Position numbers and translations under genes: made by a program. DNA of 64,000 nucleotides from positions 62,001 to 126,000 of the forward strand of contig JAFGOY010000002.1 in assembly GCA_016926255.1 (NCBI GenBank). Direction: 5' to 3'. This document shows, piece after piece, positions 34,590 through 40,613 of the stretch (position 1 is the first letter of the stretch; the number at the start of each line of letters is the position of its first letter). This stretch comes from Anaerolineae bacterium (GTDB lineage: Bacteria; Chloroflexota; Anaerolineae; Aggregatilineales; UBA3940). Under the pieces are notes generated by a model that did not search any database, had not been told where the DNA came from, and saw nothing but the letters and a program-made list of their open reading frames with translations.

Positions 34590-35534
34590 TTGACCAGAAA
34601 CACATACTGTTTAGTCATCGCAGCGATGCTGATATTCAGTGCATGCACTACTTCCTCACTATCACCAGAAGACCCTCTTGCAGCCAATATCGATTTTAAT
34701 GATGTCAGATTCGTGGATTTAGCAAACATCCCAGAAAACCTGGAACACGAAGAGGCAGAAGCAAAGGAGTTTGGGCTATGGCTTGATATCAAAGGGATTT
34801 ATGCAATTGACCAAAACACAGTATTCCTCTTCGGAGCGATAGGGCCGCCGTGCTGCTACGGGCGGTCACTGTTGCTGCGATCTACAAACGGAGGGTTGGA
34901 TTGGGAGGAAGTCTTGCCACCGCTGCTGGGAAATTCAGTCTTTCATGTTGTATTCCTGGAGGATGGTTTAGGATGGGCATTATCTCCCTGGGTTGTCGAA
35001 GATATTGGCAGGCTGACTCTATACCAGACCGAAGACTACGGTGAAACCTGGAATCAGCTTTCCGAAATACCCAATGATCGGAGATATCCCTATGGGATGG
35101 AGTTCTCTGACAAGATGAACGGGAATCTGTATGTCACATACATAATTGGTTCGCCAACAGATCGATATGCCACGCTTACAACATCTGATGGTGGGTTGAG
35201 CTGGGAAGAAACTGACAGTATTCCGCTGGTTTGGGAATGGGACAGATCCGAAGACAAGAGTGAATCACGGGAGGTGTTTGCCCGTGATGTTTATGACCTA
35301 TTAGAACCTCCGGGCAGTGCTATGGGTAGACACTGGTTACCCTGTGATGGTTACTGTGAGGCGACCGGTCACGATGGCAGCCTCTGGCGGACAGAGGAAA
35401 ACCAGGAATCCGATCAGTTGGCCGTATATCGCCAGCTTGGTATCGAAGATGGCTGGCAAACAGTGAGTATACTCCCTACCCATTTTGGATATTTCAATGG
35501 GCATGTGGACGATCCCATTCATGGGGATGATTGA
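34590..35534 (+). CDS. lipoprotein with BNR/Asp-box repeats
   Basis: TTG start at 34590 with GGGAGG six bases upstream; 314 aa. 'LVIAAMLIFSACTTS' is a lipoprotein signal. Three Asp-box-like motifs follow, 'STNGGLDWEE', 'TEDYGETWNQ' and 'TSDGGLSWEE', so the body should be a beta-propeller like the sialidase/photosystem-II-assembly (YCF48) group. No catalytic set is evident and a binding role is more likely. AT-richer than its neighbours. First cargo gene after the GH13 3' end. Confidence 0.75.
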   Translation: MTRNTYCLVIAAMLIFSACTTSSLSPEDPLAANIDFNDVRFVDLANIPENLEHEEAEAKEFGLWLDIKGIYAIDQNTVFLFGAIGPPCCYGRSLLLRSTNGGLDWEEVLPPLLGNSVFHVVFLEDGLGWALSPWVVEDIGRLTLYQTEDYGETWNQLSEIPNDRRYPYGMEFSDKMNGNLYVTYIIGSPTDRYATLTTSDGGLSWEETDSIPLVWEWDRSEDKSESREVFARDVYDLLEPPGSAMGRHWLPCDGYCEATGHDGSLWRTEENQESDQLAVYRQLGIEDGWQTVSILPTHFGYFNGHVDDPIHGDD

Positions 35535-35566
35535 ATTACCGATTACTATGGTATCTACTTAATTGT

Positions 35567-35800
35567 CTATTTCAGCAGATCGAGGAATTCCTCGCGGGTG
35601 AGATCGGCCTGACGGAGGATGGCACTCAATGTGCCGCGCGGGAGCGTCTTTTTCCCGGTCGGGACGGGCACGGTTCGGGCCGGAGGTGGCACATCACGGC
35701 GCATCTGAACGTGACTACCGCGCTGTCGAGAGATAGTAAATCCGGCTTTCTGCAACACTTTGATACAATCGTCCGGGCTGACCGCAGGCAGCTTGCTCAC
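35567..35800 (-). CDS. hicA: HicA-type toxin (mRNA interferase)
   Basis: 77 aa, beginning MSKLPAVSPDDCIKVLQKAGFTISRQRGSHVQMRR. The 'GSHVQM' block carries the catalytic His of HicA/YcfA dsRBD-fold toxins, and 'KKTLPRGTLSAILRQADLTREEF' is the conserved C-terminal helix region. HicA cleaves mRNA and is neutralised by HicB. The start overlaps the hicB stop by 4 bp. Confidence 0.92.
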   Translation of the reverse strand: MSKLPAVSPDDCIKVLQKAGFTISRQRGSHVQMRRDVPPPARTVPVPTGKKTLPRGTLSAILRQADLTREEFLDLLK

Positions 35801-36027
35801 GGCTCGATCACCAGTTCCTGAGTAACAGGCAGTTCTGGCATATCTTCAGGCGGCACCGGGTCGCCGTTAGCTACCAAATCCTCGATATGCAGGTCAATCG
35901 CCTCGCGGATCATGGCGATAGCCTCTTCGATGGTGTCGCCCATGCTGGCAATCCCCAGGCTGGGACATTCCACCCAGTAAGCGACATCTTCATCAGGCTC
36001 AGAGCGGTGAATGATGATTCGGCGCAT
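35797..36027 (-). CDS. hicB: HicB-type antitoxin
   Basis: The ATG at 36027 follows CTGGAGGTGCCGC. The 76-aa protein 'RRIIIHRSEPDEDVAYWVECPSLGIASMGDTIEEAIAMIREAI' is a partial RNase H-fold HicB domain. There is no obvious C-terminal DNA-binding segment, so autoregulation may be by the complex or absent. hicB precedes hicA here. Upstream, after 69 bp, stands a GH13 3'-end copy. Confidence 0.88.
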   Translation of the reverse strand: MRRIIIHRSEPDEDVAYWVECPSLGIASMGDTIEEAIAMIREAIDLHIEDLVANGDPVPPEDMPELPVTQELVIEP

Positions 36028-36095
36028 GCGGCACCTCCAGATCACATCGTTGCTATCATTATAGCCGCTGTAATCGAGATTCGCAGCAGCGTCGA

Positions 36096-36160
36096 CAATC
36101 GGCTGGTCGATGAGCTGAATCCAGGCGATACGTTCGGCGTCGATGGGAGCCGCGTTATGC
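36096..36160 (+). repeat. GH13 3'-end fragment, copy B
   Basis: In the + frame it reads NRLVDELNPGDTFGVDGSRV, matching the GH13 gene's own C-terminus at 34374-34440 (SRLVDELNPGDTFGVDGGRV) at protein and mostly at DNA level. The homology stops after 'CGCGTT'. Neither the gene's body nor its stop is present. Confidence 0.85.
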
Positions 36161-36308
36161 ATGGGTGCTGCCTGCGAAGTAAATGCCAATCTCGCATTAC
36201 AATATGATGACTAAATCGAATGGGCCAGAAAATCTGTACTACAATGTAAAAGTATGACTGTTCTTATTAGATCATTTGAGATATATCGTTAGGCAAAGAG
36301 AACTTATC

Positions 36309-36728
36309 ATGGAAAAGCAATATGCACTTGTCGTGGATGACAACCCGGATGCCCGTGAAATTCTTGACCTGGCCCTGACCCGCTTCGGATTTGAGGTAGA
36401 GCTTGCCTGCGACGGCGCTGAAGCACTGGAAAGCACCAAAAAGCGCATTCCCGATCTCATTATGCTCGATCTCATGATGCCAGGCGTCAACGGGTTCCAG
36501 GTGCTGTCCCGGCTGCGCGCTCTCCCTGAAACGCGCCACATCCCGGTGATTGTCATCTCGGCAGTCAGCAACCAATCGCTGATGCAGGTTCCCGGCGTGA
36601 GTGCCGTAATCCAGAAATCAAGGTTTTCCGTTCGAGAGCTGCAATCGATCATTGACGGTGTGATGGCGAAACATCAACCACTGGTCAGACATCAGCCGCT
36701 GGTCGAATGCCAGCCGCTGGTCGTTTAG
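36309..36728 (+). CDS. single-domain response regulator with repetitive tail
   Basis: The ATG at 36309 gives 139 aa. A full receiver domain: acidic pair in 'LVVDDNPDARE', phospho-acceptor Asp in 'LIMLDLMMPGVNGFQ', Thr/Ser in 'VIVISAVSN', and Lys in 'IQKSRF'. The C-terminus is a tandem repeat, HQPLVRHQPLVECQPLVV, encoded by ~18-bp repeats. No output domain and no kinase lie nearby. It sits between GH13 3'-end copies B and C. Confidence 0.85.
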   Translation: MEKQYALVVDDNPDAREILDLALTRFGFEVELACDGAEALESTKKRIPDLIMLDLMMPGVNGFQVLSRLRALPETRHIPVIVISAVSNQSLMQVPGVSAVIQKSRFSVRELQSIIDGVMAKHQPLVRHQPLVECQPLVV

Positions 36729-36826
36729 AAGCTGACAGGCTGTCTGATCGGATAGCTCTGTCGGGCTGGGATGAGGGTTTTTTTACAAGCCGGGTGGCAA
36801 AATTGAGCCACCCGGCTTTGATTCGG

Positions 36827-36899
36827 CGTCGATGGAGGCCGTGTGTGGATCATCGCGCCGCCGCGCCGGGCGCGGGTAATGCGGGTGGAGCAGGGACAG
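36827..36899 (+). repeat. GH13 3'-end fragment, copy C
   Basis: TTCGGCGTCGATGGAGGCCG and the following 50 bases read FGVDGGRVWIIAPPRRARVMRVE, matching the end of the GH13 protein (RIDVPPRWARVLRVE) and even more closely copy D at 37577 (RIIAPPRRARVMRVE). The stop codon is lost (GAG-CAG). It ends 12 bp before the DUF5615 stop. Confidence 0.88.
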
Positions 36900-36910
36900 A
36901 GGCAGTGTGA

Positions 36911-37282
36911 TTACTCTTTCTCAACGGGCAACTGCCGGATGCGTATGGCGACCTCTTCCACGCTGATGATCGCTCCCTCTTGAAGACGGTCGGTGCAGCA
37001 GGCAAGCACATCTTTAAGGCGGGCAGTGACATATTCGGCGGTTTTGTTCCCCAGCCGGAAGATCACAACACTGGGCAGCCGCGCACCGCTTACCGCCATC
37101 AGATAACCAAAATCGAGATCGAGCGTCAGCAAGACGCGGCCTTCGCTGCGGGCTTTTTCCAGAAGGTCTTCATCAGGAGTGCGCTGCATAGCAGCTTCAC
37201 GGGCATGAAGAGCATCATATCCCTGGTCGCGCAGCCAGCCGACCGTGAGATTGGAAATCCCCATGTCGGCCAGGAACTTCAT
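36911..37282 (-). CDS. DUF5615 PIN-like toxin-type protein
   Basis: 123 aa. 'MKFLADMGISNLTVGWLRDQGYDALHARE' and 'VLLTLDLDFGYLMAV' are the two acidic blocks of DUF5615 proteins (PIN-fold, Mut7-C-like), which are putative ribonuclease toxins. The first acidic residue is Asp6 ('LADMG'), where many members have 'LxDENL'. Its start overlaps the stop of the upstream DUF433 gene by 4 bp, the typical pairing. Confidence 0.85.
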   Translation of the reverse strand: MKFLADMGISNLTVGWLRDQGYDALHAREAAMQRTPDEDLLEKARSEGRVLLTLDLDFGYLMAVSGARLPSVVIFRLGNKTAEYVTARLKDVLACCTDRLQEGAIISVEEVAIRIRQLPVEKE

Positions 37283-37509
37283 GCCGATTTACCGGTGTAG
37301 ACCTGCTCCTGGGCCAACCAGGCCGCATAGGCCAGTGCCTGCCGAATATCCTCCGGTTCCAGATCGGGGTACTCTTCCAGAATCTCGGCAGTCGATTTAC
37401 TGTGCGCCACCAGGTTTATGATCAGCGAGGCCGGGATCCGCATCCCCCGGATACAGGCCTGACCGTTCATAATCTGGCGGTCAAAGGTAATGCGATCAAG
37501 CTGCTGCAT
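37279..37509 (-). CDS. DUF433 antitoxin-type protein
   Basis: 76 aa. 'ITFDRQIMNGQACIRGMRIPASLIINLVAHSKSTAEILEEYPDLEPEDIRQALAYAAWLAQE' is the complete DUF433 domain, a small winged-helix-like fold usually encoded upstream of DUF5615. Proposed antitoxin and autoregulator. It starts 68 bp from GH13 3'-end copy D, almost the same spacing as hicB from copy B (69 bp). Confidence 0.87.
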   Translation of the reverse strand: MQQLDRITFDRQIMNGQACIRGMRIPASLIINLVAHSKSTAEILEEYPDLEPEDIRQALAYAAWLAQEQVYTGKSA

Positions 37510-37576
37510 GGTGATTGCTCCTGTACTACCCTCCTATCATACCCCTGATTCCGAAATTTGCGACCGCGCCCCGGCT

Positions 37577-37684
37577 GGTCAACTGATCGACGAATTGAAT
37601 CCGGGCGATGCTTTCGGCGTCGATGGGGTCCGTGTGCGGATCATCGCGCCGCCGCGCCGGGCGCGGGTGATGCGGGTGGAGTAG
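37577..37684 (+). repeat. GH13 3'-end fragment, copy D (with in-frame stop)
   Basis: About 108 bp reading QLIDELNPGDAFGVDG, then VRVRIIAPPRRARVMRVE and a TAG stop. It is the longest copy and covers the whole region from the GH13 residue about 423 to the C-terminus. It shares the IIAPPRRARVM variant with copy C. The same bases in the intact gene are at 34374-34480. Confidence 0.9.
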
Positions 37685-37776
37685 GGATCGGGTAAACTTC
37701 ACCGCAGTAGACAACCGCACCCAGAATCACTATCCTCAATATAGCTGCATTGTTTCCAACCGAAAGAGATACAACC

Positions 37777-38661
37777 ATGAAAAAAGAAGACCTGCGATCG
37801 CTGATCGCCATCCCGATCGTCCTGATCGTCGCCGCGCTGCTCGCCCTCGCAGGCAGCCAGGGCGGTGCGATCGTCTCCGGCATCCCGATCTTCGCGCTGG
37901 GGATCGGGCTGGCCTTTCTCATCCAGTGGGTGGTGTTCATCCCGTCGTTCATCGCCCAGACCGAAAAGTTCTTTGACCTCACCGGCTCGCTCACCTACAT
38001 CACGGTGATCGTCATCGCCGTGCTGCTCAGCCCATCCGCCGGGGCGCGATCATACCTGCTGCTGGCGCTGGTCGTGATCTGGGCCACCCGGCTGGGATCG
38101 TTCCTGTTCCGGCGAATCCTCAAAGCCGGTGCCGACGAACGCTTCGACGATCTGAAACCCTCCTTCCCCCGCTTCCTGATGACCTGGACGCTGCAAGGGC
38201 TGTGGGTATCATTTACACTCGCGGCGGCCCTCGCGGCGATCACCACCGGGAGCAGATCGACCGGGCTGGATGTGTTCGCCATCATCGGCCTGATCGTCTG
38301 GCTGGCCGGATTCGGCATCGAGGTGATCGCCGATGCGCAGAAGAGTCGATTCCGGGCAAAGCCGGATAACAAGGGCCGCTTCATCGACAGCGGGCTGTGG
38401 GCGTGGTCGCGGCACCCGAACTACTTCGGCGAGATCGTCCTGTGGGTCGGTGTGGCGATCATCGCTTTCCCGGCGCTGCGCGGCTGGCAGTATGTCACGC
38501 TGATCTCGCCCGTGTTCGTCGCGCTCCTGCTGACCCGGATCAGCGGGGTGCCGCTGCTCGAAGCCCGCGCCGACGAGAAGTGGGGCGGTCAGGCCGACTA
38601 CGAGGCCTACAAGGCGCAGACATCGATATTGATCCCGCTGCCGCCATCAAAAAAACAATAA
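37777..38661 (+). CDS. DUF1295 / steroid 5-alpha-reductase-like membrane protein
   Basis: The ATG at 37777 gives 294 aa with about seven TM segments. 'ATRLGSFLFRRILKAGADERFDDLKPSFPRF' and the C-terminal 'FIDSGLWAWSRHPNYFGEIVLWVGVAI' are the diagnostic blocks of DUF1295; the latter is the isoprenylcysteine-methyltransferase/steroid-reductase NADPH site. It likely reduces or modifies a lipid, substrate unknown. A DUF4345 gene follows after 18 bp. Confidence 0.88.
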   Translation: MKKEDLRSLIAIPIVLIVAALLALAGSQGGAIVSGIPIFALGIGLAFLIQWVVFIPSFIAQTEKFFDLTGSLTYITVIVIAVLLSPSAGARSYLLLALVVIWATRLGSFLFRRILKAGADERFDDLKPSFPRFLMTWTLQGLWVSFTLAAALAAITTGSRSTGLDVFAIIGLIVWLAGFGIEVIADAQKSRFRAKPDNKGRFIDSGLWAWSRHPNYFGEIVLWVGVAIIAFPALRGWQYVTLISPVFVALLLTRISGVPLLEARADEKWGGQADYEAYKAQTSILIPLPPSKKQ

Positions 38662-38679
38662 GACATTGGAGGACTTGAT

Positions 38680-39039
38680 ATGATACTCAACATTCTCAAG
38701 ATCGCCGCCGCAGTCGGCACCGTGATCGTCGGGCTGATCTCCGCCGTCAACCCGACCGGCGTCAGCGGCTTCACCGGGCTGGACGTGGCGGGCAATCCGC
38801 GCGGGATCACCGAGGTGCGGGCGGTGCTGGGCGCGTTCTTCATCGGGCTGGGCCTTGCCCCGCTGATCTGGCGCTCAAAAGCCGATCCGATGTACCTGAT
38901 GCTCGGATTCACCTATTTTGTCGTGGCCGGGGTGCGCACCATCTCGATGTTCGTCGACGGTTCGGTCGTGCAGTCGAACATCATCAGCATCATCTCGGAG
39001 ATCATCTTCGGCGTGATCCTGGTCTGGCCCAAAAAGTAA
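38680..39039 (+). CDS. DUF4345-type small membrane protein
   Basis: 119 aa with four TM segments and the conserved 'TEVRAVLGAFFIGLGLAPLIW', typical of DUF4345-like proteins. The ATG follows TTGGAGGACTTGAT. It shares an operon with the DUF1295 gene. Function unknown. Confidence 0.7.
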   Translation: MILNILKIAAAVGTVIVGLISAVNPTGVSGFTGLDVAGNPRGITEVRAVLGAFFIGLGLAPLIWRSKADPMYLMLGFTYFVVAGVRTISMFVDGSVVQSNIISIISEIIFGVILVWPKK

Positions 39040-39185
39040 CCCGGCAGCCCGGCTGTCCACATGGATGTTTCGCTGAGAGCGAAACTCCCAAGTAACCGGA
39101 AGCCCGGTTGCCGCAACGGGGAGGCCAGTTGCCGCTGGCGCGCCCTGCGCTGCCGCCAGTATAATGCAGGGTAGCAGGTGGATCG

Positions 39186-39542
39186 ATGGACAATCAGGCG
39201 ATCACTTTCTACACCGACGAAGACGTGGACGGCTGGGCAGTCGAGGCGGCCCGCAGGAGCGGGGTCGAGATTGTCACCGTCCGCGAGGCCGGGCTGCTCG
39301 GCGAGAGCGACCCGGTTCAGTTCGCCCATGCCATCGAGAACGATTACACCCTGGTCACCGGAAACGAGCGCGATTTCCATCCCCTGTACGATCAATGGCT
39401 CACCGGCGGGTACGATCACCCCGGCGTCTTCTTCATCACCAACCGGCAGTTGAAAAACAGCGTCCTGATCGCCGACGTGCTGTGGCTGTGGCACGAGGCC
39501 GCAGCGCGCGATGACGTTCGCAATCGGGTTGAGTGGATTTGA
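39186..39542 (+). CDS. DUF5615 PIN-like toxin-type protein, second locus
   Basis: 118 aa. 'ITFYTDEDVDGWAVEAARRSGVEIVTVREAG' and 'YTLVTGNERDFHPLYDQWL' hold the acidic PIN-like residues; the Asp-Glu-Asp in 'TDEDVDG' is a more canonical site than in the copy at 36911. The gene lies upstream of its DUF433 partner, the reverse order to the 37 kb pair. The partner's ATG begins 2 bp after the stop. Confidence 0.82.
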   Translation: MDNQAITFYTDEDVDGWAVEAARRSGVEIVTVREAGLLGESDPVQFAHAIENDYTLVTGNERDFHPLYDQWLTGGYDHPGVFFITNRQLKNSVLIADVLWLWHEAAARDDVRNRVEWI

Positions 39543-39544
39543 GC

Positions 39545-40015
39545 ATGACCGTGCAGCCAATCGAGCATATCGTCAAGACGCCCGACGTGGTGGGCGGCAG
39601 CGCCCGGATCGCCGGACGGCGAATCGCCGTGTACCAGATCGCCTACCTGCACGAGTGGGAAAACGTGCCGGTCGCCGATCTGGCCGCACAGTTCGAGCTG
39701 ACCCCCGCCCAGGTTCACGCGGCGCTGGCCTACTATCACGACAACCAGGCCGAAGTTCTCCGCGAGATACAGGCAGTCGAGCTGGCCGGGCCGCCCCCCG
39801 ATCACCGGCCCCGGATCGATGGCATCCTCGAACGCTGGCAGGCACAAACCGGGCACAACCCCAACGAGGAACTGACCGTCGCACAGGTGGCCGAGGAGTA
39901 CGGAATCAGCCCGCAGACAGTCCGGGAAGCCTGCGCGAAAGGCTGGATCGCGGGGCGAAAATCGGGCACGATCTGGCTGATCCGGCGGCTGTCGGCGCAC
40001 AATCGCTGGGGGTAG
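39545..40015 (+). CDS. DUF433 protein fused to a helix-turn-helix domain
   Basis: The ATG at 39545 gives 156 aa. Residues about 8-70 are DUF433 ('IVKTPDVVGGSARIAGRRIAVYQIAYLHEWENVPVADLAAQFEL'). After a linker, 'LTVAQVAEEYGISPQTVREACAKGWIAGRKSGTIWLIRR' is a MerR/excisionase-like HTH. This adds a DNA-binding module the shorter DUF433 protein at 37279 lacks, suggesting stronger autoregulation of the pair. Confidence 0.8.
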   Translation: MTVQPIEHIVKTPDVVGGSARIAGRRIAVYQIAYLHEWENVPVADLAAQFELTPAQVHAALAYYHDNQAEVLREIQAVELAGPPPDHRPRIDGILERWQAQTGHNPNEELTVAQVAEEYGISPQTVREACAKGWIAGRKSGTIWLIRRLSAHNRWG

Positions 40016-40019
40016 GATT

Positions 40020-40420
40020 CGATCCACAGATTGCACAGATGCCACAGATAAAAAGGGATTCAGTCCGCGAATTGACAATAAAGAACATTGCTGCCAATTG
40101 CGCGAATTCATTTTTATTGAGTTTTGTGACAGGAATTTTGGGACACCCGTCGCGGGCTTAAATCTGTTTATATGGGGGTTTTGTAACGCGGTTTTTGGGG
40201 CTGGGTATCGTTAATCAGCCGAAGGCTGATTACTGGGAGTTTTCGCTGCGCGAAAACGTCCATTTCCATAGTTATGTAACACGATTTCTATAGTGGGCTG
40301 TCGTCAATCAGATTTCCTCTGATTTCAAATCGTCTCCGAGTTTCGTAACGTGGATTCTGGGGCTGGGTATCGTCAAGCCGATCTTGCGTTTTGTAACGTA
40401 GATGATGGGATTTTGCGATA
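40020..40420. repeat. gene-free repeat tract with variable hairpins
   Basis: The unit GTTTTGTAACGCGG / GGGGCTGGGTATCGT begins at about 40179, recurs at about 40343 (GTTTCGTAACGTGG...GGGGCTGGGTATCGT) and a third, partial unit begins at about 40389 (GTTTTGTAACGTAG). Between them stand unrelated hairpins such as AATCAGCCGAAGGCTGATT, GTTTTCGCTGCGCGAAAAC and AATCAGATTTCCTCTGATT. The first part (40020-40110) is a CACAGAT / CCGCGAATTG degenerate repeat with a short match at 58560. No gene is seen in 40016-40613. Confidence 0.6.
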
Positions 40421-40480
40421 ATATGCGTTTTGCGCGTAGACCGCATGTTCTATTATATCAAATTGCCGGGGGAGAGTCAA

Positions 40481-40547
40481 GGTGAAAACCCCCACTGTCA
40501 CTACGTGACATCTCCCCCAGTTTTGGGGGCGATTGGGGTTGGGCTGG
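40481..40547 (+). repeat. dispersed repeat family R1, copy a
   Basis: AACCCCCACTGTCACTACGT-GACATCTCCCCCAG, then a TGGGGGCGATTGGGGTTGGG end. The stem is TGTCAC/GTGACA. It lies just before a possible TATAAT (40572-40577) and the restriction-modification gene. Confidence 0.65.
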
Positions 40548-40613
40548 CTTTTCAATGTCGACTGGCGGGATTATAATGGTGCTCTACCATCACTAACCGG
40601 GAAACAAAAAGAT

